Positions 9,396 to 18,808 of a stretch of DNA of 64,000 bases are shown here, in pieces. Position 1 is the stretch's first letter; each line of letters starts with the position of its first letter. The position numbers were made by a program, and so were the translations under genes. The notes beneath the pieces were generated by a model. It saw only the letters and a program-made list of their open reading frames with translations, did no database searches and was not told the DNA's origin. Source of the DNA: an uncultured Clostridia bacterium (GTDB taxonomy: Bacteria; Bacillota; Clostridia; Oscillospirales; Acutalibacteraceae); contig CANQFC010000001.1 of the NCBI GenBank assembly GCA_947598155.1, positions 62,001 through 126,000 on the forward strand, in the 5' to 3' direction.

Positions 9396-9426
9396 TAATT
9401 ATACAATAAATTGGCGGTGGAAATCA

Positions 9427-9639
9427 ATGACCTATGGAAAATTCAGCAAAGAACAAGAGGAAATGATAAAGCAGATGAAAAAAGCGCGGTCGCAGGGCGA
9501 AATTCTTAACAGCATACCCGACGATATGAGAAAACGGCTCAATCAAATTATGAACAATGAGGCGGAGCTTAAAAAAATGCTCAATTCTGAGCGCGCGAAA
9601 GAGCTTTATAAAGCTATAAGCGAAGACGGGGACAGGTGA
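9427..9639 (+). CDS. Small helical protein, unknown
   Basis: 70 aa, highly charged and probably all alpha-helical (KEQEEMIKQMKKARSQGE). There is no signal peptide or membrane segment. GGCGGTGG lies about 8 bases before the ATG. It starts a three-gene set whose members overlap or abut (its TGA overlaps a GTG of the next frame), so the three probably act together. I do not recognise the family. Confidence 0.65.
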   Translation: MTYGKFSKEQEEMIKQMKKARSQGEILNSIPDDMRKRLNQIMNNEAELKKMLNSERAKELYKAISEDGDR

Positions 9640-9644
9640 AGAGT

Positions 9645-9956
9645 ATGACGGATATAGAAAGTTTGCTGTCATCTGTCAGCCCGGAGGATATGGAACGTCT
9701 GAAAAGCGTTGCCTCATCGCTTATCGGCGACGCGCAAAAAGGCAAAGAAGAGCAAAACGAAGATTCCTCGTTTTCAATGGAATCCTTAAAACCGATTATG
9801 GCGGCTATCAGCAAAATGAATGATAACGATGACAGAATAAAGCTTATTGCGCATCTAAAGCCGCTTTTAGGAGCGGAGCGGCAAAAGCGCGCCGATGAGG
9901 CTATCAAATTTCTTCATATTATGCAAATTTGGCCTGAAATACGGGGGTTGTTGTAA
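9645..9956 (+). CDS. Small acidic/helical protein, unknown
   Basis: 103 aa, cytosolic. The N-terminal part is helical (DIESLLSSVSPEDMERL), then comes a polar linker. The C-terminus (LIAHLKPLLGAERQKRADEA) ends in a predicted amphipathic helix pair. ATG 9645 has AGGTG six bases upstream; a GTG at 9636 overlapping the previous stop is an alternative. Its TAA shares a base with the next ATG. Function unknown. Confidence 0.65.
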   Translation: MTDIESLLSSVSPEDMERLKSVASSLIGDAQKGKEEQNEDSSFSMESLKPIMAAISKMNDNDDRIKLIAHLKPLLGAERQKRADEAIKFLHIMQIWPEIRGLL

Positions 9957-10333
9957 TGTCCGATATGGATTTTTTGGAGCGGCAGGCGTTAGAGCGTGCT
10001 ACATATATCAACAGGAATACATTAAGCGCAAGGGAAAATTCGGTTAATATGAGCAAGAGGGGCAAAAAAGAGGAGATAAGGCAAAAGGTTACAAGTATGC
10101 CCGTTGAAATTTCAGAAAGATACTCATACCCAAATTTTCAAACGGAATTCAGCAGAGAAAAAGAGCGCCGTATAAGTAAGAACGACGGAAAAGAAAATTT
10201 TCCCGCTAAAAACCGCCTTGGAGAGCTTTTGCGAGACCCTGAGGCGGCGATGCTGACCGGGCTTATAATGCTTTTGAAAAGCGAGGGCGCGGACGAAACG
10301 CTTTTGGCGGCGCTGGGATATATTTTACTGTAA
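9956..10333 (+). CDS. Small protein with hydrophobic C-terminus, unknown
   Basis: 125 aa. A basic, Ser/Asn-rich central region (SKRGKKEEIRQKV, EKERRISKN) is followed by LRDPEAAMLTGLIMLLKSEGADETLLAALGYILL, a weakly hydrophobic helical tail. The start overlaps the preceding stop by one base (TAATG), so translation is coupled. It is the last gene of the three-gene set and is followed by a repeat fragment and a terminator. Confidence 0.65.
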   Translation: MSDMDFLERQALERATYINRNTLSARENSVNMSKRGKKEEIRQKVTSMPVEISERYSYPNFQTEFSREKERRISKNDGKENFPAKNRLGELLRDPEAAMLTGLIMLLKSEGADETLLAALGYILL

Positions 10334-10355
10334 GGACAAATTAAAATTTAATTTC

Positions 10356-10384
10356 AATAAGGGGCTTGCCCCGTCGGTATATTA
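10356..10384 (+). repeat. Solo/minimal copy of the dispersed repeat
   Basis: CAATAAGGGGCTTGCCCC followed by GTCGGTATATTA matches the left end of the repeat fused directly to a short right end. There are no internal hairpins. It sits between the three-gene set and its terminator. Confidence 0.6.
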
Positions 10385-10427
10385 AAAAAACTGCGAAATA
10401 CTTTTTGATATGTTCGCAGTTTTTTTC
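10384..10427 (+). terminator. Intrinsic terminator
   Basis: AAAAAACTGCGAA (10384-10396) pairs with TTCGCAGTTTTTTT (10413-10426) around a 16-base loop, and the 3' arm is a T-run. It ends the 9427-10333 set and would also work in reverse. Confidence 0.8.
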
Positions 10428-10594
10428 TATGTGTATGCTGACAGAGTATTGATTTTTGCTGTGATGCGAGTAAAATAAAAGTAGTTAAAAGTAATTTTTC
10501 ACGTAAATTTAGGCAATTTGGCTAAATATTAGGCGAAATACCGAAAAAGTGGGATATAATATATAAAAAATATCAAATTTTCTAAAATTTTTTA
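10428..10594. other. AT-rich spacer, nothing recognised
   Basis: Very AT-rich DNA with short direct A/T runs. No open frame with an RBS was found on either strand. It lies directly upstream of a consensus promoter and could contribute UP-element sequence. Confidence 0.4.
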
Positions 10595-10623
10595 TTGACA
10601 ATGATAAAATTTTAAAATATAAT
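10595..10623 (+). promoter_or_regulatory. Sigma-A promoter of the surface-protein operon
   Basis: TTGACA (10595-10600), a 17-base spacer and TATAAT (10618-10623): both hexamers match consensus exactly. Transcription would start near 10630 and leave a leader of about 95 bases before the TTG start of the first gene. No other promoter of this quality is seen before 20980. Confidence 0.85.
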
Positions 10624-10723
10624 AATTCTGGGTATATTTCAGAAGTTGAAATTTAATTGTTAAATACATAAATTTCTTACTGAAATATTCGGCAAAAGGC
10701 AATAAAAAATAGAAGGTGTTTTT

Positions 10724-11557
10724 TTGGCTGATTTTAGAATAAAAACCGATAACCAATATTCTGCCATATACCGCAACGGTAAAACGGGTTTTTCCGTCGG
10801 CTATTACACTGCAAAAGAAATGAAAGATTTTTTCCCCGGCGGCACAATCAGAGTGGTGGGGCAGTTAGGGTACGGTAAAGACAAAGACATTGTCGGCGCC
10901 CTTGAGGTCGGCGGAGTAACTGAAAACGTATATAGGGTGCGCTCCGCGGCAAACAAAAAAGCGGCCGGCTACATTGAGCTTGAGAACGGCGCCTTTATCG
11001 CGGTTAAAAAAGACATTACGGCTTTGATTATTCTCTTTGTATTGCTTGGAGTGCTTGTACTGGCGCTGCTTATTGCCGGTATTACTTATGCGGTAAAGGC
11101 AAGCTCTCATTCCGGTGAAACGCAAACAGAGTCCGAGCCGTACGGCGAGCTTGCGGGCGACCAAGAGGAGGGCTTTGGTCAGCTTGATTTGCCTGAAAAG
11201 GCGGACGTTTCCGAAAAAGAAGTCACAATAATCGGTATTCCTGAAATGCACCTTAAAGCGGGTCAAAAACAGCAAAACTTTATTTTGTCCAATTCTTTAC
11301 AAAACGAGGGTATCTGTTTTATGGAATTTACCGTTTATATTGATAAAAACGGAGACAAAAAAATAGATGCGGGCGACGAACAGTTATATAAATCCGGGTT
11401 GGTCAGACCGGGTTACTCAATATCAAAATTCAATCTTAATCGAGAGCTTGACGCAGGTGAATATGACGGGCTTGTTATGGAACAGCCGTATTCTTACGAT
11501 AAAGCTCGGACGCCATTGAATAATATGGTAATTTCGACTAAGATTATAGCCGAATAA
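10724..11557 (+). CDS. Bitopic membrane protein, first gene of the surface operon
   Basis: 277 aa from a TTG preceded by AAGGTG. Residues 1-98 look cytosolic (no signal peptide; GKTGFSVGYY, FFPGGTIRVVGQLGYG). One membrane helix spans about 99-125 (TALIILFVLLGVLVLALLIA). The outside part (126-277) is acidic at first, then beta-rich. DKNGDKKIDAGDE near residue 215 has the D-x-N-x-D spacing of a calcium loop. I do not know the family. Being first before the giant protein suggests a membrane base, regulator or assembly factor for it; that is inference. Confidence 0.8.
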   Translation: MADFRIKTDNQYSAIYRNGKTGFSVGYYTAKEMKDFFPGGTIRVVGQLGYGKDKDIVGALEVGGVTENVYRVRSAANKKAAGYIELENGAFIAVKKDITALIILFVLLGVLVLALLIAGITYAVKASSHSGETQTESEPYGELAGDQEEGFGQLDLPEKADVSEKEVTIIGIPEMHLKAGQKQQNFILSNSLQNEGICFMEFTVYIDKNGDKKIDAGDEQLYKSGLVRPGYSISKFNLNRELDAGEYDGLVMEQPYSYDKARTPLNNMVISTKIIAE

Positions 11558-11583
11558 AAATATTATAGAAGGAAGATGGTAAA

Positions 11584-14500
11584 ATGAAAAGCAAAAAAAT
11601 CCCCAAGAAGATGCTTTCAGTGATTCTTGCTTTTATGTTGTTAGTTACTTCAATGCCGCTTATTATAACGCAGGCGGCCATAGTTAATCCCGGCAAGTTT
11701 GACCCTGTGCCGTACTGGTCTTTGGACCCTGACGGTGCTACCAAGAAGGACGCAAAGGAGATAATGTTCTCGGCGGTACTTAATGCCGACAACAGCATAG
11801 ATGTCTATTTCCCGAGGGCGTTCTCCGTAGACTTTCAAGACGGCGACCCGTCCACTCCTCCCACGCCCGTTAAAATGATGGGTTACATAGTTACCCTTAC
11901 CGAGATTGAGGACGGCCAAACCAATAAAAACCCCATTCTTGAGCAGTATTATCCTCTTGCAAATGTCGTACAGAATGATACGGGCACCTATGCCCGCCAG
12001 ATTACAATCAAGGCGGAAGATGTTGAAAAAGCTGTCCATTTGGGCGAAGAGGACGGCGGCTTTAAGACCAATGTTATATATGATGTAGGCGTAACCGCTG
12101 TGGATAATGAGTACTGGACAAGTGAGACTATCCACACGGTTCTTAACGACACGCCCTACTATAACCTTACCGGCGACTATTCACCCAATGAAGACTGGAT
12201 TGCCCGTGAAATGTTAAGGTTTGAGGAAAGATATACCGAGGATACAAAAATGAACGGCGGCGAGCTTTCCACAACCGGCACGGGGCTTACATACGGCGTT
12301 GACTACGCCGGAACACAAAGCGGTACGGCAGGCATCAATGTTGACGGTAAATTCCCCGAAATGGGCTGCGACAATTCCAGCTCCATGCACTTCTGGATAA
12401 GCGGTAATTATACAACTCCGTTCAGCTTTACCACCACATGGAGCCGTGGCCACTATGACTTTAGCGGCGCAGAGGAAGTTTGGTTCTATGTAGACTTCCG
12501 TGATGTTCGCTTTGACAAAATTTCATTTAACTTGACCGCCAACGAAAAGATAAGTGATAACCAAGCTGAAGGCGGCAGCAGTATTGAGCTTCTTTCCCGT
12601 TACGGCGCTTTGTATTCCACCAAGGCTGTCGGCGATGCAAACAAGGGTACTTTGGGCGGCATTTATTTCCAGGACGAGGCAGGTCTTTGGGAAGAAACCA
12701 CCATGACCGACGGTTGCCTTACCGATTTTGGCGGCTACTGTGGATTTATCCGTATTCCTCTTAAGTACTTCGTAGCGCAGGAAACAGAGTATGTTCTTTC
12801 CGATAACGAGGGACTTACCGAGGACTGGCGTCCCAGAAACGGTATCGGTATTCCACAAGCCCCCAACGAAGGCCAAACGAGAGAGCGTATCGCAAACCAC
12901 ACTTTCCCGACCAGTACATATAATACCGTTAATCTTCAGATAACGAAGGACGGCGTTACAACAACCCGTGCGGCTGTTCGTGATGACAGTGTTGCTCTTA
13001 TTCATAATCATGTGGGCAAGACCGAAACTATTTTCTCGTCTACTTCGACCGAAACCAAGAGCTTGTTTAAGCTCCCCGTAAACCCTGCCGGCACTCCCAT
13101 TACGGAGGCGGCGCTGCTTCAGGAAAGATTTTCATATTATGAAGGTAATATATTATCTGGTTATGCCCATCACAACTACAGCTACGGCTATATGCTTGCG
13201 GACGGCACCACCGAATCCGTTACAAGAGACGGCTCAACGGCTACCGTTGCAATCAATATGGACGACGGCTCTGTAAGAATGGCTATCGAGGATTTGTGCT
13301 CGGCAGGCTTTGAGGTTGAGGGCTGGACCGATGATTCCGTCAACAACTCGTTTGATATTGACCGCATAATCTTTATGCGTAAAGCGGATGAAAACTCGGA
13401 CGGCGATTACAACGCCGATACAGGCGCTGTTCTTGAAAGCGCACCCGTTCAGTTCCCGACAGAGTCCGGTAAATTCGCTACCGACCGTGGCTACAAAGTC
13501 GGTATCTACTACAACAGAACCTCTCAGATACCCACTGCCATAGCGAATTTCATTGACGAATATCTCGGCGATGTTCCATCTTTGCTCGACTACGACACAA
13601 TCAGATTTATCGAAAATGCCGTTGAGATATATAAAGACTGCTTCCCGAATGAAACGGTAGCTGAAAATTTGGCATGGCTCGGTACGCAGTACCCCGACGA
13701 GTACAACAAGTACTTGGCCGCCAAGGCATTTGTAAATAAGTATATCGGCACAGGAGACGGCGAAAACTATTATCAGGCGGCGTTGCTGTTTGAACAGCGT
13801 GTTGAGCTGCTCCCCGACCCCAATTTCCTTGATATGTCATCCGATACCATTAAGTCCGAAATTATTGAGCTTATGGGGCTTTACCAGAGCTTTGACATAG
13901 GTAAGCTTGACCTTATCGGAGACGGTACGGAGTCAAAATTCCTGCAAATTTACCGTATGATGGTCGGTAACGATATAAAGGCGGGGCACTCCATAGGCGC
14001 ATACCCCTATATCCCGTTCAATAACTTTGAAAGCAGATACTATTTGAATGAAACTGCGTTCAGATATTATAACGACGGCGGCAAGATATGGGATGCAGGC
14101 ACGAAGAATACCGACAGAAACAATGTAGGCAGCTTTACGGTTTACGGCGATAACGAGATTGTAGGCACAAAGGGCGATGCAAACGGCTGGTTCCCAAGAG
14201 CCTATAACCCGGCATCGGATGCGGGCGACGGTAGCTACGGTAACTTCCAAAACGGCACTTACTTCTCAAGAGTCAGCGCGCAGATTACCGCCAACGGCTT
14301 TAACGGCACTAAGGGCGCAAGCGTAAACTTTGACGGCGACGTTACAAACCATTACAATGTTATTTCCGTATCCTATCAGGGCAGAACGGCTCCTAACTTT
14401 TCCGAATTGCCGGGGCTTAATCTCTCCGCACTTCAGCTTTCAAACAAGTCAGCGGACGGCACCAGCGCCAACGATGAAAGCCGTTACGGCGGAAAATGGG

Positions 14501-17181
14501 CGAACTCGTTTGTAATGTACATTGACTATTCGCATGTTAAAGATGTTGCTATGAACCTCCAGTTTATTGTAGGCAGGGGCGGCACGGACGACGTATTCTA
14601 CTTCGCTACGGGTAACACCGGCGAGGACAGAATTTGGATGCTCAATGAAAACGGCGACTGGGTTGAAATACCTATCAATACCAACGCCGTGGGCAGCGAC
14701 TGCAGTACGATTATGCCGAACGACAGCAACCTTGACAACTCATTGCAGGGCTATAAGGGCTTTATACGTATTCCGCTTTCAAAATTCCGCAACAGCGCAG
14801 GCGACAGGCTTGACAATGTTCTTGACGACAATTTGACAATCAAGCGCGTGCATGTTGCTTTCTGGTCTGACGATAATACCAATGTCGGCGAGAGCGTAAC
14901 TGTTGACGGTATGGGCTTTACCTATGACCCGTCCGTTACGGGCAGAGTTTCCGCCGACCCGAGCGCAGAACTCATAAGCGACAACGCTTATGTTTCTGAA
15001 ATTCAGGATCTTGATAAATACTTTGCCGTTCAGACGGACGACGCCACAGCCTTTGCGCAGGCGGTATATTCGCTTGACGCCCATTCGGGCAAAGATAAGT
15101 TTATGGCGGATTACGAAAAAGCCAAGGCTATGTATGAGGCGCTTTCCGATTATCAGAAGTCTTTGCCCGATGTTAAGAGCGCATTGGCTTATGCTAACGG
15201 ATACGACGATCCGGACGAAACCATTAAAAACGATACGCACGATTATTTAGCGCTTCACGCGGACTATGACAACTTAATTACAACAGACGCCTGGGCGTCC
15301 ATTTTCGGCGATACCTCAGAGCTTAGCGCGGCTGTTGCGGCACTTCCCGGGCAGTTTAAAGACCCCGACAAATGCACGGAAGACAACCGAGTAAGCGATG
15401 ATGTTTACGATTACGACAAAGCGGAAATCAAATTCGATTTCTACGGCGTATCCGGCGCGGACGATGAAAATATTCAAAAGGCGATAGACGCTTACGAAAA
15501 GGGCTATATGAGGCTCAGCTACACAGAGCGCAAAGCCTATCAAGCAGATACAAGTAATTACAACGACCTTATCAATTCCTATAAGACCGCGCTTAGAATA
15601 AGGGAGTTAATACAAGACCGTGAGAATATTCAAGTATTCTACGACAAGGTTATTGCCCTGTACCCCATGCAGACGCAAACGCTGGACGGTTACGATATTC
15701 CTAAAGAACTTCAGATGAAGACCTTAAAGACCTATAAAGCAGATGGCGGTCAATATACAGACGAGCTTGACCCAGATATAGCAGATGCGATTTTGGACTA
15801 TTACTATATGTCGATATTCGCAAAGACCATGCTTGTTCAGTCAAATACCCCGACCGCTAAAGACCAAAATACCGCTTTAATGGCGGACGCATTGATAAAT
15901 GTTTACATCAATGCTCGCACAAGAAACGTCACCGACGTCTCCACAGGCGAAGAATACAAGGCGACGCACAAAGTCGGGACCAAAACAATCACTTATAAAG
16001 GCTTGCCCGGCGGTGTCAGGTATTATGTTGATATGACGCACGCGGAACACGAAGAAATATCGAGGAAAGTCAAAGACGGCGAGTACTTGAGCGCCGCAGA
16101 TTTGAATAAGATTGAGTATCTTATCCGTCAGTATGAGGCGTTCAGACAGCGTTTCCAGGCGATTGACCCTATGTATAACGAATACCTGCACTTGTTAATG
16201 CCGTTCCCGTCGGCGGATATTCAATTAAAAAGAACAAATTCCACCGCTTCAACGGATATAACTTCACGGGGATACATTTTCAATAAGGTAGACGACCCAA
16301 TGACGCACTATATTTACCTTGCACACGTTTGGGCGCGTTTGAACCACAGCGTAACACTGCGCGTGTATTCAGACCTTAAAATGAACCAGGTCGGCGGCGC
16401 CCCCTTTAGTGGAGAAGTTAAATTCACCGTTGATTTGCTCGACGGCAAAACGTTACAGGACGGTAAATATTACAGCGATTACATCACGCATGCAGACGGC
16501 AAAACGGAAGAATTTACAAACAGGTTTAGCGCAGGAAATCCGGCAGGCGAAAACTACTTAAAGTCAATGGCGGTTACGATTAAATGTGATACCGCAATAC
16601 CGCTTGAAACCACTTTTGAGGGTAAAATCTACATTGAGGCGTTTGACTCAGACGATATTGAGGCATATAACAGCGGCACGCTTACGGATTACAACGGAAA
16701 CAATATTGAACCCGAACCAATCGCAACAACGCAGGTTCCCGTTTTCTACAATTCGTCAGAAACATTCTATTCAGTAACATTCCCCGCAACCGTAGAGGTT
16801 CCTTTCAAAACATTGACCACCGCCGCAAACATCAGCGTATTAAGCTTGCTTAAAAACGGCGATCAGCTCAGCGTAAACTTGCTCGACCCGCCCGACGGCG
16901 GAGAACGCCAGATGAAACTTGATGAAAATAGGGTACCCAAAGGCGTTGCCATACCTGATCCGATTCCCACCATTCCGTACAAAGTAGGCGACGGAACCGA
17001 CACCTTTAATCAGTTTACTACATTTACAGTAAACGGAGACGGTTCAGGCGTAGTCAGCCGTCTTGACTGCCCATTCAACATTTGGGTAGACGAGGCCGAT
17101 TGGAACAAGTCTTATGTTAACAGTTACGTTGACGATAAGCTGACCTTTACGGTGGCATATAACACCGCAAGCGGCGGATAA
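11584..17181 (+). CDS. Giant multidomain secreted surface protein (1865 aa)
   Basis: The signal peptide is residues 1-30 (MLSVILAFMLLVTSMPLII). Two related beta-rich modules lie at about 190-400 and 800-1120; each has an xSG/GTKG-A-V-N strand, an FYVDF or MYIDY strand, and GFIRIPL before a variable loop, resembling carbohydrate-binding jelly rolls. Helical linkers follow at about 1150-1530 (ALSDYQKSLPDVKSALAYAN, SYTERKAY). A beta domain covers about 1540-1715. The last 145 residues (VTFPATVEVPF ... ADWNKSYVNSYVDDKLTFTV) are a copy of the module that forms the five small proteins downstream. There is no LPXTG or C-terminal helix, so anchoring must be non-covalent. Probably an adhesin or fibre tip; the function is inferred. 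Confidence 0.85.
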   Translation: MKSKKIPKKMLSVILAFMLLVTSMPLIITQAAIVNPGKFDPVPYWSLDPDGATKKDAKEIMFSAVLNADNSIDVYFPRAFSVDFQDGDPSTPPTPVKMMGYIVTLTEIEDGQTNKNPILEQYYPLANVVQNDTGTYARQITIKAEDVEKAVHLGEEDGGFKTNVIYDVGVTAVDNEYWTSETIHTVLNDTPYYNLTGDYSPNEDWIAREMLRFEERYTEDTKMNGGELSTTGTGLTYGVDYAGTQSGTAGINVDGKFPEMGCDNSSSMHFWISGNYTTPFSFTTTWSRGHYDFSGAEEVWFYVDFRDVRFDKISFNLTANEKISDNQAEGGSSIELLSRYGALYSTKAVGDANKGTLGGIYFQDEAGLWEETTMTDGCLTDFGGYCGFIRIPLKYFVAQETEYVLSDNEGLTEDWRPRNGIGIPQAPNEGQTRERIANHTFPTSTYNTVNLQITKDGVTTTRAAVRDDSVALIHNHVGKTETIFSSTSTETKSLFKLPVNPAGTPITEAALLQERFSYYEGNILSGYAHHNYSYGYMLADGTTESVTRDGSTATVAINMDDGSVRMAIEDLCSAGFEVEGWTDDSVNNSFDIDRIIFMRKADENSDGDYNADTGAVLESAPVQFPTESGKFATDRGYKVGIYYNRTSQIPTAIANFIDEYLGDVPSLLDYDTIRFIENAVEIYKDCFPNETVAENLAWLGTQYPDEYNKYLAAKAFVNKYIGTGDGENYYQAALLFEQRVELLPDPNFLDMSSDTIKSEIIELMGLYQSFDIGKLDLIGDGTESKFLQIYRMMVGNDIKAGHSIGAYPYIPFNNFESRYYLNETAFRYYNDGGKIWDAGTKNTDRNNVGSFTVYGDNEIVGTKGDANGWFPRAYNPASDAGDGSYGNFQNGTYFSRVSAQITANGFNGTKGASVNFDGDVTNHYNVISVSYQGRTAPNFSELPGLNLSALQLSNKSADGTSANDESRYGGKWANSFVMYIDYSHVKDVAMNLQFIVGRGGTDDVFYFATGNTGEDRIWMLNENGDWVEIPINTNAVGSDCSTIMPNDSNLDNSLQGYKGFIRIPLSKFRNSAGDRLDNVLDDNLTIKRVHVAFWSDDNTNVGESVTVDGMGFTYDPSVTGRVSADPSAELISDNAYVSEIQDLDKYFAVQTDDATAFAQAVYSLDAHSGKDKFMADYEKAKAMYEALSDYQKSLPDVKSALAYANGYDDPDETIKNDTHDYLALHADYDNLITTDAWASIFGDTSELSAAVAALPGQFKDPDKCTEDNRVSDDVYDYDKAEIKFDFYGVSGADDENIQKAIDAYEKGYMRLSYTERKAYQADTSNYNDLINSYKTALRIRELIQDRENIQVFYDKVIALYPMQTQTLDGYDIPKELQMKTLKTYKADGGQYTDELDPDIADAILDYYYMSIFAKTMLVQSNTPTAKDQNTALMADALINVYINARTRNVTDVSTGEEYKATHKVGTKTITYKGLPGGVRYYVDMTHAEHEEISRKVKDGEYLSAADLNKIEYLIRQYEAFRQRFQAIDPMYNEYLHLLMPFPSADIQLKRTNSTASTDITSRGYIFNKVDDPMTHYIYLAHVWARLNHSVTLRVYSDLKMNQVGGAPFSGEVKFTVDLLDGKTLQDGKYYSDYITHADGKTEEFTNRFSAGNPAGENYLKSMAVTIKCDTAIPLETTFEGKIYIEAFDSDDIEAYNSGTLTDYNGNNIEPEPIATTQVPVFYNSSETFYSVTFPATVEVPFKTLTTAANISVLSLLKNGDQLSVNLLDPPDGGERQMKLDENRVPKGVAIPDPIPTIPYKVGDGTDTFNQFTTFTVNGDGSGVVSRLDCPFNIWVDEADWNKSYVNSYVDDKLTFTVAYNTASGG

Positions 17182-17190
17182 ACGGTATAA

Positions 17191-17210
17191 ACGGGTAAAA
17201 CCTAACCCGT
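17191..17210 (+). promoter_or_regulatory. Hairpin between the giant gene and the small-subunit genes
   Basis: ACGGGT (17191-17196) pairs with ACCCGT (17205-17210) across an 8-base loop, followed by an A/T stretch without a T-run. It is too weak for a clean terminator. A hairpin here could stabilise or partly attenuate the mRNA so that subunits outnumber the giant protein. Confidence 0.3.
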
Positions 17211-17242
17211 ATATATAAAATTTAAAGTAAAGGAGAATGTTT

Positions 17243-17710
17243 ATGAAGAAATTTATTTCGGTACTTGTTGCGGCAACGTTTGTAATGCTCTCCTGCTTAC
17301 TCACTGTTTCCGCCGGTACCCTTTCTCCGACCGAACAACAGACAGGCTCAATGGTCATAAGCACCGAACGCACTGAAGATATTGCGGTGACTTATCCTGC
17401 GGACGTCAATATTCCTTATGGCTCCGAGGGTGATTATGCAATCGGCGAAATCAGCGCGGCAACAATGGTCATCGCTCCGAACAAAAAGGTGACGATTACA
17501 GTTGCGTCTGAAAATGACTATGCCTTTGTCAGCGGCGGAGGAAAAATTCCCTATACGCTTGGCGGCGCAAACGCGATTGAGTTTACGGAGGTCAACGACT
17601 CTTCCGTATTCCCGCTCACAGTTTCCGTCAGCAAGGCGGATTGGAATGCAGCCACGGCAGGTGAATACAGAGATGTACTCACTTTCACTTTAGCTTATGA
17701 AAATATATAA
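17243..17710 (+). CDS. Small secreted paralogue 1 of the surface operon
   Basis: 155 aa. The signal peptide ends about residue 24 (LLTVSA). The mature protein has a short Thr/Ser-rich N-arm (TGSMVISTE), then IAVTYPADVNIPYG, VTITVAS, IPYTLGG and the closing ADWNAATAGEYRDVLTFTLAY. This is a Cys-free, all-beta pattern of about 125 residues. The start at 17243 has AGGAG seven bases upstream; an ATG at 17237 is too close to it. The stop overlaps an upstream ATG of the next frame. It is closest to the giant protein's C-terminus (shared YPA/FPA ... IPY ... ADWN). Confidence 0.85.
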   Translation: MKKFISVLVAATFVMLSCLLTVSAGTLSPTEQQTGSMVISTERTEDIAVTYPADVNIPYGSEGDYAIGEISAATMVIAPNKKVTITVASENDYAFVSGGGKIPYTLGGANAIEFTEVNDSSVFPLTVSVSKADWNAATAGEYRDVLTFTLAYENI

Positions 17711-17730
17711 TGAAAGGAGTTGTGTGTATT

Positions 17731-18240
17731 ATGAAAAAAGTTCTTTCGCTTGTTTTAGCTATGGTAATGGTTCTTTCATTGGCTGTACTTGCGTTCGCGG
17801 AGGATAAAACCTTACCCGACGCCGAAGGCTATACTACAGGTCAATCTCAGATTCTTACCTCTGAAACAACATCAGAAGGCAAATCCGCTGTCAGCTTTGA
17901 GGTTAAGTACCCCGCGCAGACCACTTTTGATTGGAATGCCCTCGTTGCAGACGCTCAGGTTAAGTATTCCGCAAAGACACATTTGGCATATGGCAATAAG
18001 CTTACTGTAAGCGTTTCTTCGGCAAAGTCAAAAATGACTATTGACGGTAACGACAAGTACGGCCTTGCATACACCTTAAAGGACGACGCGGCAGGTTCAG
18101 CGCCTCTTAAAGACCTTGTTCTTAATGAAATAGACAGCGCGGAAAAGACCGTTTATGTTGATATTCCTCAGGCCCAGTGGGACGCCGCTCCTGTTGGCCA
18201 GTATTCCGATACTCTTACTTTTACAGCGAATGTAGCATAA
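17731..18240 (+). CDS. Small secreted paralogue 2 of the surface operon
   Basis: 169 aa. Signal peptide 1-23 (VLSLAVLAFA-ED). The mature part shows FEVKYPAQTTFDWN, VKYSAKTHLAYGNKLTVSV, LAYTL, and AQWDAAPVGQYSDTLTFT at the C-terminus. It has the same strand order as paralogue 1 and a 20-25 residue N-arm rich in Thr/Ser. ATG 17731 has AAAGGAG 12 bases upstream; an ATG at 17710 overlaps the previous stop and may couple translation. No cysteine in the mature chain. Confidence 0.85.
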   Translation: MKKVLSLVLAMVMVLSLAVLAFAEDKTLPDAEGYTTGQSQILTSETTSEGKSAVSFEVKYPAQTTFDWNALVADAQVKYSAKTHLAYGNKLTVSVSSAKSKMTIDGNDKYGLAYTLKDDAAGSAPLKDLVLNEIDSAEKTVYVDIPQAQWDAAPVGQYSDTLTFTANVA

Positions 18241-18259
18241 TTTAAGGGAGGAAATTATT

Positions 18260-18763
18260 TTGAAAAAAGCTTTATCTATAATTTTATCATTGATTATGGT
18301 TCTTTCTTTGAGCGTTATAGCTTTTGCAGAAGAAATCACAGGCGACGGCAGCTCTCCAGAACAGACAGCCGATTCAATTGTAAAGACACAGACCGTAAAT
18401 GAAAGAGGCGAAGATGTTACTAGCTTTACGGTAACTTATCCCGCAGAAACTACTATCCCGTGGGGAAAGACTGACGCTGTTGATGTTGCTTACACAATAA
18501 ACTCGCAACTCCTTTTCAACAAGAGACTTAAAGTTTCGGTTGCTAAGAAAGACGGCGAGGATGCTATGAAAGGCTCCGCAGGCAACGATGCAACCCTTGC
18601 TTACACTCTTGACGGTGATGTAAATGTTACCACAGAAGAGGCGGCTGTTTCAGGCCTCAGCAAAGCCGCTACGGTTGCTGTTGCTCAAGATGCATGGGAT
18701 GCAGCTCCCGTTGATACTTATCAGAGCAATCTTACATTTACTGTTGAAGTAGTGAGCGCTTAA
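18260..18763 (+). CDS. Small secreted paralogue 3 of the surface operon
   Basis: 167 aa, TTG start with GGGAGGAAA ahead. The signal peptide (SLIMVLSLSVIAFA) is nearly the same as in paralogue 2. Mature motifs are FTVTYPAETTIPWG, VAYTINSQLLFNKRLKVSV, LAYTLDGD and DAWDAAPVDTYQSNLTFTVEV. Paralogues 2 and 3 look like the most recent duplication, judged by shared signal sequence and WDAAPV. Confidence 0.85.
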   Translation: MKKALSIILSLIMVLSLSVIAFAEEITGDGSSPEQTADSIVKTQTVNERGEDVTSFTVTYPAETTIPWGKTDAVDVAYTINSQLLFNKRLKVSVAKKDGEDAMKGSAGNDATLAYTLDGDVNVTTEEAAVSGLSKAATVAVAQDAWDAAPVDTYQSNLTFTVEVVSA

Positions 18764-18808
18764 TTAAAAAAATCAATTAAAAAATCATTAAATAAGGAGT
18801 AATTTACT

